This document shows positions 11,188 through 23,079 of a DNA stretch of 64,000 nt, piece after piece (within the stretch, counting starts at the first letter, position 1; every line of letters begins with the position of its first letter). Both the position numbers and the translations under genes were made by a program. The notes beneath the pieces were generated by a model. The model saw only the letters and a list, made by a program, of their open reading frames with translations, did not search any database and had not been told where the DNA came from. Location of the stretch: contig MVBO01000012.1 in the NCBI GenBank assembly GCA_002261195.1, positions 1 to 64,000 of the forward strand. The letters run 5' to 3'. Origin of the DNA: Bifiguratus adelaidae (Eukaryota > Mucoromycota > Endogonomycetes > Endogonales).

Positions 11188-12403
11188 TTACTGCGAACCT
11201 GCTTGATCTTTCACAACTAGAGCAGTAGCGTCGACGTCATGTGTGCCGAGGTTTCCAAGGTTCCACTATGGATGTTTGAGTTGATGTTACTGGATCAAGT
11301 TTTACACTTGCGCTACTCACATTGTCCTCAACAGTCTTCAACAAGGAGTAATGGTTATAAGCATTTCCGTCCGTCTTCAAGGCACGTTGAACAGCGGGAC
11401 CGAACAAGACCGTCATGACATGGTTTGTCAATGAGAGGTAGGTAGCTTGCTCATCGAATGTCACAACAAACAAAGTGTTATTGCTGAAAGCAGGGTTCGA
11501 GATACGTGGTTCCAAGAAATTTTGGAGCCAATTGGAAGCATAGGTGACGTTGGTATCTGTGACGTACGGTAAGATATGATAAGTTGGAAGGCAGTGCGTT
11601 ACTTCTACTTACCGTGACCGTCATTGTTAATGTCGGGTGCTTGTGAAGGAGAAGTTCCGTCAGCATGATAACAAATCTACTAGATCAACACTTACTGTAG
11701 AAGACGTATTGCGGCACAGCATTGTTGGCAATGTCAGTGTCCAATTGCGTGGCAGGGACAATGTTGGCGCAACGAGCGGCATTGCCGGTGATGGTGGGGA
11801 AGCTGATGAATGGGTTGTGCTTCCTGTAATAAGTACCGACTTGAGTAGACGTGTTACATCCGCCAGGATAGGCTTCTTGATAAGTTTTCCAGGAGACACC
11901 CTTGGCCTCCAGTAGATCAACAATTGTGTTGCCCTTAATGGTGGAGTCAAAGTCGAGGAAGACTCCATCACTGGAACCGCGAATCATGCCAACCTGTCGA
12001 AATGGTTAAACGAGTTCATCATGATTTGATCATTAGCGTACATAATTGGGCTGACTGGGGTGCGTCAAGCTATGTTGTCAAGATTAGAATAACTTTGGCC
12101 TACCGAGATGTACTCTAAGAAACTCACGCTTGATAGTTGGTAAGCAAGACTCCATTATGTCTGTTAGGAAGACTGCTCAAGTAAGGATCAGCCACAGCGT
12201 TACTATAATCAGTATTCTCGAGAACCTATTCCGGAAGTTAGAAGAGGACTAATCCGCGAGCAATCTGGAAAGATACTTGCAATTGTCACGATACGGTCAA
12301 AATACGTACCGGGGACGATCGAGCGCTTGGTCAACGGCACAGCCGTTGCCAGTTGCGCACAGCAAAGAGCGATGACACTCAATCCGAATGCGAAAGCCTT
12401 CAT
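11188..12403 (-). CDS. Secreted acid phosphatase-like phosphoesterase (PF04185)
   Basis: Fungal acid phosphatase of the phosphoesterase family, releasing phosphate outside the cell or in the wall. Seven exons give a continuous frame: 12281-12403, 12128-12225, 12042-12069, 11696-11993, 11613-11639, 11321-11556 and 11188-11265. The start MKAFAFGLSVIALCCAQLATA is a signal peptide, followed by a KR processing site. Motifs: FDRIVTIVLENTDYSN, LTHPSQPNYVGMI, FYTPDINNDGHDTNV, VTFDEQATYLSLTNHV and YNHYSLLKTVEDNWNLG. The first intron (12226-12280) must use a GC donor (ATT then GCAAGT) to give VTIVLENTDY. In this reading the stop TAA lies at 11188-11190. A downstream splice from 11198 to 11131 would skip it and enter the phospholipase C frame. 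Confidence 0.9.
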
Positions 12404-12880
12404 TGGGGATGTGCAATTCCGGCGATTTGGGAGCCACTCAATTTATATCTTGCAGCAAGAGCCAGCTTTCGTAATACCCCGGGCCGCGAGTGCAACGCTC
12501 GATATGAACCACGGCCTGGTCAACATCGTGACCATGCAGCTTGATATGGACGGACTAAACCATACAAATACCAAAGGTTGCACAGGCAAGCCATCAGCCA
12601 ATAGACAATGAGTTTGTGAAATCGTGCCCTGAAAAGGGTGTTCCCTTTTTGTAGTCTCCATTTCCTTTCCTACATTCGGCTACCGAAAAGGTAGCGACGA
12701 TCTTCACATGTTTCCCGGTAACAGGTTGACCCGCGCTTGCACGTGCTCACAGCTTCGATGCAGCTATCGTTTTGACCTATGGATCTGGATATGGTTTGTT
12801 CCACTTGCCCGAAAGGGCCTCCCTTGTTTTAGTGTAAGTTTCTGTCCTACTAGCTACAAGTTATTCTAGATTCTAGCTGA
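12404..12880. other. Intergenic, no gene seen
   Basis: This is the promoter side of the acid phosphatase gene and the 3' flank of the DUF2433/RRM gene. Short open frames are present but none has conserved content or splice support. Confidence 0.5.
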
Positions 12881-15329
12881 TTAAGCTTTGCGCCGATATG
12901 ATCGAGCTCCTCCTCGGCGACTCCTCCCGCTGTCCATGGGTGGTGGACGATTTACCCTAATTTTGCGGGACTTGAACACTTCACAGTTCTTTTGCAAAGC
13001 GGCATCCACGGCTTCCGTAGATGTAAAATCAACAAAGCAATAACCCCTGGAAGCATGTGTAGCTGGGTCGGTCATCATCCGAATCTCCAAGATCTTGGAA
13101 TGATATAGTCAACATTTTCCTGTGTGCTGAATCTCTTGTACACTCACATTCTCGGAACCAAACAGTTCCCTTATGTCTTCTTCTGAAAGTGGATCCTCTT
13201 TGAAACCACCAATGTACAAGCTTAAGCTTGGCTCCTACAGCAGAGCGTCAGTACCCAACAGCAAAGCACAATGGAAAACGTACCTTCTTCTCCTTGCGTG
13301 CATTCTTTGGCGAGCTACCATTCTCACTTGTCTCCTCTTTGCCATCTTCGAAGGTGTCCCAACGGGGTATTTCGCGATCGGCATCAGAAGCCGAAACCTT
13401 CCCATTTTCGACTTTAGCGTCGTCCCGCCAACCGTCCTCCTTTTGAGACGATTGAGATGGAACATGGGGGTTCGCACTATCCGAGAGGTTGGCGCCGCTA
13501 CGACGATAGGCGAAATTGAAACCTTGTGTCTTTGTCTCCGCCGCAATTCGCCCATCTTTGCAACATAGAATAAGCCATCCCACTGCGGCATCCGGCAGAT
13601 TGAAATGCCACATATTCTTGAATGCGATTTCATCGACGTGTGAGTCCTCAATAGGGGCGTCGGCAGAATGGGGAGGCAGATGATCGAAAACGTCCAGAGC
13701 GTTCTGTAATAGACTCGCCTGGCGCTCACTAAGAATATCTGTGTCAGTGAGACTTTGCAAGAAGGCGCAAGACCTACTCAACATAGCCCTCAACTTGTTC
13801 CTTAATAGAGTCCCAAAGGTTCATGAATTGCCGATGTGTTTCGGCAATACGCTCATAAAAGTGGTCTTGAGAATCTTGAACAGCAAATTCGTTATAAGAA
13901 ATGGGGTATCTGAAATGAAGACCACCGGAGAGGGTAAAGTCAACCTAAACCATCATGATTAGTATGTTCACAATCCGAGCCTGTCTCTAAGTACCCTTAA
14001 GCTCAACGCAAGTTGTGCAAGGAGCCCTTCGCGGCCAGGGCTGGCATGTGTAATGAGCATTCGTGTTTCGGTAGGATCATACACCTGCAAAGAAGCATGT
14101 TCAACAACAGAACACAAAAATGACATCAAAAGTTGAGCTTACCCGTTGCGCAGTTTCCATCAGCTCTCCAATTTGCAGCGCAGTAGTCCACATTGTACCA
14201 GCGCCTCCGGCAATGGTGTCTACACCTGCGAAGCCAAGCTTTGTCAGCGGTTGCAGCCATTTATAATACCTTGCTCACCTTCGCCATTGTCAAAGAGTTT
14301 GTGTTGGACAACAGCACCGCCAAGGCCAAACAACCGTAGACTTACGCCGCCCACGTCTAGCACAGCCGTGTTGGCTTCATCGAGGACAAAGAGGTTGTCG
14401 ATCTTGTATTCACCACTTCGAAACTTCTCGAGAACAGCCACATCTTCGCAAGCTCCCCAAACCGTGTATACCGGAACGTTGAATTTGAGCGCACCTGACA
14501 CAAAGTCAGGGAATTCGGAGAGTAAGGGCGTTGCACTCGCCGAGATGATATCTCTTATTTCCTGAGGTGTAGACGACGCAAGCTTCGGGCGTAATGAATG
14601 TGGAATGACAGTGTTGTATTGCACGAGATGCTTTAATGTCCTGCTTGACGCTTGAGCACTTCAAACGTTCACTTAGGCGCTATTACTGAATCATACCTGT
14701 CAGTGATGCGGTCCAAGCTTGCTGGCTCTGCATAGGAACGTTGCAACCTCAACAGCCGCTCAAAAAGACCTGCATCCTTCGCACATACCGTAGAATCCAA
14801 AATCTCCAGTGTGTATGACATATTGAGCATTTGCCTCGGCAGCCAACGTGTTGATTTGAGAGATATTGCCTGAAGAAGACTAATGTATCAATATCGTGCT
14901 GAGCAATCATTGTGTCATGGTGTAAGATCTTTAGACATATCGAATGGTCGGTCTCCCTAAAGCGAGCGGCAGACCAGTCATATGGTAACCATCGATGCGC
15001 GCACAAGTTTTCGCGTTTTCACGCGCTTCTACACCATGGGATCGCGCAATTGAGGCTAAACAACAGCGCAATTCATGTCCAATGCAATCTCCCCTTCGGT
15101 GATATCTGGCCGGACCATGTAGCAATCTATTCTGCGCGTTTCCTGCCAGCAATAAAATACTCGAGCGCTTGTGCTTCCTCATTCACCCAAGGAACCCACT
15201 TCCAGCCGCCTTACTCCCGCTCACCCCAGGGTTCCCCGCGTCCCATCTCGCCATCCTACCTCGAACGTCTGAAATGCAGATGATCCGCACGCTATCCACC
15301 GTCATCACTGTTGCTCCGCCTGCTGCCAT
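12881..15329 (-). CDS. DUF2433-type metallophosphatase-domain protein with C-terminal RRM
   Basis: The N-terminal two thirds match the fungal calcineurin-like phosphatase/DUF2433 family, whose function is not established. Exon 1 (15260-15329) encodes [20 protein letters not shown], ending in ISDVRG. A 390-nt intron (14870-15259) leads to [20 protein letters not shown] and [77 protein letters not shown] and [18 protein letters not shown] follow. Metal motifs are partial: DVRG in place of DxHG, but GD and THASPGREG are kept. After an acidic/Ser-rich linker comes an RRM with RNP2 LYIGGF and RNP1 RGYCFVDF, then an Arg/Gly tail. About nine short introns connect the parts in frame. RNA binding is inferred from the RRM. 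Confidence 0.85.
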
Positions 15330-15907
15330 AGTCTTCTGTTTGCAATTCCAACGTGTACGTCAAGTTTACACGGTGGATACTGCACCACAATCCGCGAACG
15401 CTGAACTTGACGACGCTTGCAGTACGTTCCCAGGTGGCACAAGCGTTTAATTACTTGGCCGTTCCGTTCCTGTCAAGCTGATGCGTATATTGACAGACAC
15501 CATTGTCTGCGCCAACGAGATATGTTAACATTCACTTTTTACACCGTGCGGAGTAAGGTTGCGTTTCAGGAGCACGTAAGGATTGCAGTATTCTAGGAAC
15601 ATGGAGCCAGACAAGGCATGATGAAACTACAGCCTATCAAACTTCAACCATTTATCCTAGTCAAAAGCACTAACGCCCCGCATGCCATCTCCATGTATGC
15701 TCACTCACTCAATGGAGAGATCTCTGTCAAACAATGGAGCGCGATATGTTCGCGCATGCACCTGAAACTTCCTGTCCACCAATCAACGTGTGTGACTTGG
15801 TTCACTCAGCCGCTGAAAATTATTTTTTTTTTCCCTTTGACACGGACACCTCTTCTCTTTTTTCCTCACACTCTCTCACCTCTGTGCTCAGCACTTTTAT
15901 CTCATCT
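15330..15907. promoter_or_regulatory. Divergent intergenic region between DUF2433/RRM gene and nucleolin-like gene
   Basis: Start codons at 15329 (minus) and 15908 (plus) flank 578 bp. Just before the plus-strand start are a T-rich run at 15826-15836 and a CT-rich stretch (15850-15900), the pyrimidine-rich leader common in highly expressed fungal genes. No separate gene is seen. Confidence 0.45.
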
Positions 15908-17551
15908 ATGGCCAAAGAAAGCAAAGCCGCAACAAAGGCGGCAACACCGAAGAACACAAAGGTTGCTTCCAAGAATGCCAAGGTCGACAAATCTAATGGA
16001 AAAGTAAATGGTAACGCCAACGGAAAGAAGACCAACGGTGTCGTGTCAAAGAAGGTTGTGGAGAAGAAGAAGACCAAGAAGGAAGAGTCTGAAAGCGAAT
16101 CCGAATCATCTGCTTCAGACTCCGAATCTAGCAGCTCTAGCTCTGACGAGGAAATTGAGACCAAGGTCACGAAGAAGGTAGTGGAGAAGAAGAAGGCCAA
16201 GAAGGCCAAGAAGGCCAAATCAAGCTCTGAATCTGAAGCCGAGGAGACCTCCGAATCCGAGTCTGAAGAGTCATCTGATAGCTCTGACAGCGACAGCTCC
16301 GAGGATGAGGAATTCGTGGATGCGCAGCAAAAGGCGGCCAAGGCCGCTAGCTCTGAGTCTGACTCAAGCTCCGACGAAGAAGAAAAGCAGACAGCTAAAG
16401 TAGCCGCCAAAAAAGAAGCTTCGTCCTCTTCCTCGTCTGATTCCGACTCCAGCTCTGAGGAGGAAGAAGAAGAAGCCAAGGCCAAAGCCGAATCCTCTTC
16501 ATCCGATTCCGATTCCGATTCCAGTTCAGCCGAGTCTGAAGAGGAAGCAAAGGCCAAGACTAAGTCTTCTTCCGATTCCTCCTCAGAATCCGAGTCTGAA
16601 GACGACAAGGCGAATGCTTCCTCTTCCTCTTCCAAATCTTCCTCAGAAGAGGTGGCCTCCAGCTCATCTGACAGCGACAGCGATGAAGAATCATCATCTG
16701 GTGATATGGAAGTAGATACCGAGGCAGCTAAGCGTAAGGCTGATGGAGAGATCGCCGCTCCCGCCAAGAAGGTCAAGGCCGAGAATGGAGAGGTCGCTGC
16801 TGGTTCATGCAACGTTTTTGTTGGATCCCTTTCATGGAATGTCGACGACGACTGGCTTGGTCGAGAATTTGCTGACTGTGGCGAAGTTGTCTCTGCCCGT
16901 GTCGTTACTGATAGAAACTCTGGCCGCTCCAAGGGTTTCGGTTACGTTGAATTTGCCACTCCCGAAGGTGCACAAGCTGCCGTGGCATTGAAAGACAAGG
17001 AGATTGACGGTCGCGTTGTCAACATTGACATTTCTACTCCTCGTCCGGCCAGAGACAATCAACAACAATACGGACGTGATAACCGCCAAAGAGAACAATC
17101 AAACCCCTCAGATACTCTTTTTATGGGTAACGTCTCTTTCAACACATGGGAAGACGAGATCAAGGAAGCTTTCGCCAATTCCGGTGAGGTTGTCAGCGTG
17201 AGACTTCCCACCGACAAGGAGTCTGGTCAGCCAAAGGGCTTCGGTTACATTCAATTCAGCTCCGTCGATGACGCTAAGAAGGCTTTGGAAGAGATGAACG
17301 GATACGAACTCGGAGGACGCGCTATAAGATTGGACTTTGCCGGTGCCAAACCTGAAGGTGGAAACAGCGGTCGTGGTGGCTTCGGCGGTCGAGGCGGAGG
17401 TCGTGGAGGCCGCGGCGGTTCCCGTGGTGGTCGAGGTGGCTTCGGCGATAGGGGTGGACGCGGCGGTCGTGGTGGCCGAGGTGGAGGCCGCGGTGGATCC
17501 ACCAACCGTGGCGGTTTCGGTGAATTCAAAGGAACCAAGGTGACTTTTTAA
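15908..17551 (+). CDS. NSR1: Nucleolin/Nsr1/Gar2-like nucleolar RNA-binding protein
   Basis: Nucleolar protein that binds pre-rRNA and assists 18S rRNA processing. Single exon, 547 residues, starting MAKESKAATKAATPKNTKV; the start is chosen because the basic N-terminus begins here. Residues about 1-60 are Lys-rich. Residues about 60-275 are long Ser/Glu/Asp acidic blocks broken by basic KKAKK patches (typical CK2 sites). RRM1 is at about 300-376 (RNP2 VFVGSL, RNP1 KGFGYVEF), RRM2 at about 401-478 (RNP2 LFMGNV, RNP1 KGFGYIQF). A Gly/Arg RGG tail spans about 485-535, ending FGEFKGTKVTF. This order is the Nsr1/Gar2/nucleolin architecture. The simple-sequence acidic region also creates a long spurious antisense frame. 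Confidence 0.93.
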   Translation: MAKESKAATKAATPKNTKVASKNAKVDKSNGKVNGNANGKKTNGVVSKKVVEKKKTKKEESESESESSASDSESSSSSSDEEIETKVTKKVVEKKKAKKAKKAKSSSESEAEETSESESEESSDSSDSDSSEDEEFVDAQQKAAKAASSESDSSSDEEEKQTAKVAAKKEASSSSSSDSDSSSEEEEEEAKAKAESSSSDSDSDSSSAESEEEAKAKTKSSSDSSSESESEDDKANASSSSSKSSSEEVASSSSDSDSDEESSSGDMEVDTEAAKRKADGEIAAPAKKVKAENGEVAAGSCNVFVGSLSWNVDDDWLGREFADCGEVVSARVVTDRNSGRSKGFGYVEFATPEGAQAAVALKDKEIDGRVVNIDISTPRPARDNQQQYGRDNRQREQSNPSDTLFMGNVSFNTWEDEIKEAFANSGEVVSVRLPTDKESGQPKGFGYIQFSSVDDAKKALEEMNGYELGGRAIRLDFAGAKPEGGNSGRGGFGGRGGGRGGRGGSRGGRGGFGDRGGRGGRGGRGGGRGGSTNRGGFGEFKGTKVTF

Positions 17552-18216
17552 ACATATACGACATCCGCGAGTCCACGATTTTACAGCATCGATACCATTC
17601 AATCATGTATGAAGGCACACAAAATGCACCATTGCGCCTTCTTGTACTATTGCTCACTACGTCATCATCCACTTCCGCCCACCTCTCAACCACCATTGTT
17701 GCTTTCGTGTTTTTCATTTTTGCATTCTGTGTTTTCAAATGTATGATTGTACCGCGTGTTCCCAATTAGAGTTCGGGAATTGTACGTAATGCATTCTCTG
17801 ATTCATATCTGCTTACGTCTTGCTATCCTTGACATCAGCTTGCTCCAGATCTTGTTGCCAAGTGAACCCGTTGGGATGCCAAGAGCCAGTGCGACCTCAA
17901 ATTGTTCAACATCGGACTCGTCTGCGGACAATACGCGGTTCCATCACGGTGGCTTGGCATAACGTGACCGCGGCGGTTGCTATAAACAAGCCCTGTGCGG
18001 ACAGAAATGATGATGTCAGTACCTCGTACGTCACAGCCAATCAGATCGCGTGCTCACTGGTGACACGGTCGCTATGTGGAATTGGACTTGGCTTGCCTCC
18101 CCTGCATATATATAGCCAGTCTTGACCCACGTCCCCCCTCTTATAGACCCAGTTCTTTTTCTTCAGCCTGTTCATCTCGTTCACTCATCTCACCTTATTA
18201 CACGTAACTTCATATA
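17552..18216. other. Intergenic region with actin promoter
   Basis: This holds the 3' flank of the nucleolin-like gene and the actin promoter. A CCAAT box lies at 18037-18041 and a TATA element at about 18105-18115. A CT-rich leader precedes the actin ATG. No other gene is seen. Confidence 0.5.
18105..18116 (+). promoter_or_regulatory. TATA box of actin gene
   Basis: CATATATATAGC lies about 100 bp before the actin start codon, with CCAAT about 65 bp further upstream. Position and orientation fit a core promoter for this highly expressed gene. Confidence 0.6.
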
Positions 18217-19850
<1,634 letters not shown>

Positions 19851-21099
19851 AGAAACATGGCATTCATGTCATTTCATTCAAAAATTCTTGTTATCGTCGT
19901 TAGTTGATTGCTGGACCCTGTTTTTGGGAGATTGATAAAGGCCTATGGTTTGCTTTCTTTCCATTGAACGGGTTCTGCATAGTGGTTTTACCGTCGATTC
20001 ATGATCGCAGACAATCTGTTTCATTCTATAACATACATACATGACTCATCCAATGCCGCTTTCTGAACCAATTCCTGTCTCACCTGCAGAGGAGATATGC
20101 GAGCCCTTTATGCTTGTGCACACATTTCGTTGTCGGCGAGAGCGGTTGGCATGTGCAATTTGCTTGCATTCGTTAGCTGTCCGCTTATGGCCACTCCTGC
20201 TTTTTCATCCATTGTCACTGGCTGACCTCAGCTTGGGCGCATAATACCTGTCCATTTCGGTAGTCTCTTGGTGACGACTCTTCCATCAGCCTCTTCTGCG
20301 GTTTCCATCTCGCCTCTGTGTCCGTGCTTTGCTTTTGTTCACCTGTTTCAGGTAAGTAGTTTCAGCCTATGAGCGTTTGAAAGGATAACGTTTGGCAGCA
20401 TTCTCAGGACATGCACGTCATGTGTTGCGTCCCATGAGGGGTGGCGGTGGGTGTCAACGATAGTTGGACGCACCTGATGCCGTCCCATGGCTACCCTTCG
20501 AGCGGTAAGTAACGTGCGCTTTGGCTAACCTTTACATATATGTAGGCACGTCGACAGTTTGACGCCAGAGACGAATAGGCATTGATGGAAGCTTGCCACT
20601 GGACAAGTGAACACGCGTTATCCATCCAGTTCGCCACGTTACGGTCGAAACAACATCGTCGCCATGCTAGCCGGCTTTACGGCGCGGTTTACGGGCGCCT
20701 AACCGCCTCCGTTTCAGGAACGTTCAATCATTCAGCGAGTGCAAAGCTCTCAGCCACTCTTGTTGGTACGCACGGTTCCCGTTGGATTGGAGCTAACCTG
20801 GCAACGTCTCAACGACGAACCCATACCAACATTCTTTGGGCCACGTTGGTTATCCTAGTATCGCTTCAACCTCTTGACAGGTTTCGGATTGCCGCTAACC
20901 TGGCAATCGACCTCGCTTTGGATTTGCCACGAAGATTGCTTCAACAATGCAAGCACGAAGAACTTGGCGTCGTTTTCGGATCATTTCCTATTCTCGCAAC
21001 GGAGATTGCTTAACAATGCAGACCATAATGAGCTTGTGAATATGTAGTATAGAGTATGTTGCCATAAAATCCACAAAAACAACAACTCTATGTTTTTCT
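19851..21099. other. Intergenic, possibly transcribed, no supported protein gene
   Basis: 1.25 kb between actin and the ABM-domain gene. There are good splice-like signals: GTAAGT at about 20352, and GTAAGTAAC...ATGTAG at about 20502-20545. The second joins a 16-codon frame (MATLRAARRQFDARDE, stop). A frame at 20582-21013 is open but has no recognisable content. A near-duplicate block of about 20 bp occurs near 20932 and 21003 (GAGATTGCTTAACAATGCA-like). A spliced non-coding RNA is possible. Confidence 0.3.
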
Positions 21100-21774
21100 T
21101 TAGACTGTACGTGCTACAACAGGATAATACTGAGGGGCCTCGTATCGGTCATACATGCCGTAGTCTCGTATGACTCTGATCTGTCTGAGACGAACGTTGA
21201 CCGGTAGTTGGCTTGCTGTGGCTACGAAGGCGTCCGCGTCTTCACACCTACGCCATGACATGAGCAGTATCACATCACCCGGAGTAAGCACCGCGTCAAA
21301 CACGTCCCAGGATACCAGACCAGGAGCGTTTGTAGTCAGTCCCATCCATCGTGCTAGCTCTTGCGGTAAATCATCCTTGGCCGTCGTTGGTCTTTTAGCG
21401 TCAATCAATATGATTGTGCTCGCTTCGCCTTTCTGCGTGATATCTAGCCGTTGCTCGCGCAGCACTTGACCCTCGGGCAGTTGGTTATCACGTGTGATTT
21501 GACCGACCCGTAGATGATAATCGCTAAACACGTGAGATCGTCCTTTTTCCTGGACCATATGGTGTCTTGCCTGGGTTCGCCAGCGTACCAGGGCCTTTTC
21601 ATCTTGCCAGCCCGAGAGGGAGAGTATCCAACCATCTCTGGTAAGTCTCTTGTAGCGAATGTTGTCAATGAAACCCTCTATTTTAATCAGTTCCGGACGT
21701 AGAAGCTTGGCAAAGTCGAGATAGTCTTCCCATTGCTCTATCTTTGGATGCACCTCGAATAGGACGGAGAACAT
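21100..21774 (-). CDS. ABM (antibiotic biosynthesis monooxygenase-type) domain protein
   Basis: Single exon, 224 residues. The N-terminal ~100 residues match the dimeric alpha/beta-barrel ABM fold: MFSVLFEVHPKIEQWEDYLD, then LSLSGWQDEKALVRWRTQARHH, the typical 'sW.d..a...w....ehr' pattern. The C-terminal half repeats the pattern weakly (PGLVSWDVFDAVL, LMSWRRCEDADAFV), suggesting two fused ABM units. Such proteins may degrade haem or oxidise small molecules, or be structural; the substrate cannot be told. No signal peptide is seen. Confidence 0.75.
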   Translation of the reverse strand: MFSVLFEVHPKIEQWEDYLDFAKLLRPELIKIEGFIDNIRYKRLTRDGWILSLSGWQDEKALVRWRTQARHHMVQEKGRSHVFSDYHLRVGQITRDNQLPEGQVLREQRLDITQKGEASTIILIDAKRPTTAKDDLPQELARWMGLTTNAPGLVSWDVFDAVLTPGDVILLMSWRRCEDADAFVATASQLPVNVRLRQIRVIRDYGMYDRYEAPQYYPVVARTV

Positions 21775-22400
21775 GGTTTTGGGTGTCGGAGTCGTCGCAG
21801 GATGGTAAGTGAGGTGTTGGAAAGCGAAAGAGAAGGGGCCGTATGGATTTTATGGATTCGGCGCCTGAAATAACGTGCCCAAAAACGGCTCTGCCTGCGC
21901 CGCATGATGTATTTGGCCGCAAGAAAATGTTGCCTCGAAATGACTTAGGCGCACAGCAAAATTTGGGAATTGGCCTAATCAAGGGAAATATCACAAGTTA
22001 CCCTGGACGTGACGAAGATGTGTGGTGCCGTGACGGCGAAGTAACCTTTCCAATGCCATGGGACATCCCTTACCGTCAGACTAGCTCAGTACGAAAATCG
22101 AGTGTGGAAAATATCATGGCTATATTGAAGAAGACCGACATGACCGTAGACCAATGTGATTAAGGTGAATCTCGTATGTCATTTCGGGCCGATGAGACTC
22201 CCAGCTTATGCCAAAGTACAAGCGCGCTACCTGAGTGATAGCATCGATGACTTGCGTTATATCTCAATCAAGCTTTGAACCTGGCCTCCTCGGAAATAAT
22301 AAGTCGGCTTACTCGCAGTTGCGTTGGTGGCAACAAGGCAAGGAAAACGTACAACTGTTGCTCAAGTGCAGCATATCATGGACATAAAGGCAAAGACAAT
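21775..22400. other. Intergenic, no gene seen
   Basis: Upstream side of the ABM gene and downstream flank of U6. Nothing conserved was recognised. Confidence 0.4.
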
Positions 22401-22463
22401 AAAAAACATTGTGCTCCGAAGAGCATCCACTCAGAAACATAGTGTCATCCTTGTGCAGGGACC

Positions 22464-22495
<32 letters not shown>

Positions 22496-22524
22496 ATAAA
22501 TGCCGCGGACATAGTCCTTGGCAC
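22401..22524 (-). ncRNA. U6: U6 spliceosomal snRNA
   Basis: The minus strand carries the invariant U6 core: TTGGAACGATACAGAGAAGA, then TTAGCATGG and CCCTGCACAAGGATGACAC. This includes the ACAGAG box (5' splice-site pairing) and the catalytic AGC triad. The 5' end is taken at 22524, where GTGCC can pair with GGCAT and an inner GGAC/GTCC stem forms the 5' stem-loop. A TTCG-loop hairpin follows the core (TGCTC-TTCG-GAGCA), then a T6 run at 22401-22406, a Pol III terminator. A TATA box is 20-30 bp upstream. No intron interrupts the RNA. Confidence 0.95.
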
Positions 22525-22543
22525 TTTACAGTAGGTCTGGTCA

Positions 22544-22556
22544 ATATATATATAAG
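22544..22556 (-). promoter_or_regulatory. TATA box of U6 gene
   Basis: CTTATATATATAT on the minus strand lies about 20-32 bp before the U6 5' end, the position expected for the TATA element of a Pol III U6 promoter. Confidence 0.75.
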
Positions 22557-23079
22557 TGGGAAAATAGCTGCTTGGGATGAATTGTGGGATGTGTGACTGT
22601 TAGTGGTCGGTCAAGGTGGGCTTGTCAAATGTGACTGATCATCAGCATGGTGACTGGAGGTATGGTAGCTGACTGTGAGTAGCAACAACTTCTATCTGAG
22701 CTTATTCAACTCGGAAATTTGAAATAAGGAAAGGAACTCCCTTCCCTGAGGTCACTCTCATGAAGTCATGCCAATGTGCTCCTCTGCAAATGAGCACCCT
22801 GGTTCACTGGACCTGTTTCTTAGAGATCCCCGCCCCCCACCCGCGCCGTGACTTTATTCGAAGTCCCCATGTATATATGACATTCAGAATGAGTCAGATG
22901 AGCAACGTTCGGTCGAGTATTATTTGCAGTTCGAGCAATGGAATGACCAGAAATGGGTTTACAGAGTCAGCTCGTGATATGTACAAGGATGAGCAACAAA
23001 ACAGTAGAAAGACAAGATCGCATCATGCAGCAACCATTTGGGTTACCCTATTAGGTTGTGGCATGGGCAGAATAGAGGT
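22557..23079. other. Intergenic, no gene seen
   Basis: Between U6 and the small mitochondrial-type protein. An open frame here on the plus strand overlaps the antisense of that gene and has no protein character. Confidence 0.4.

Noticed and set aside
14879-15240. Open frames inside the long first intron of the DUF2433/RRM gene
   Set aside because: The splice ISDVRG to NISQIN matches the family exactly and leaves no room for these frames as exons.
15820-16932. Long minus-strand open frame (about 370 codons) opposite the nucleolin-like gene
   Set aside because: It is the antisense of Ser/Glu/Lys simple repeats (AGC, TCT, GAA, AAG), which rarely give stops. The plus strand has two RRMs and an RGG tail, so this is a shadow.
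20582-21013. 143-codon plus-strand open frame between actin and the ABM gene
   Set aside because: No start context, no recognisable motif and unusual composition; probably a chance frame in non-coding sequence.
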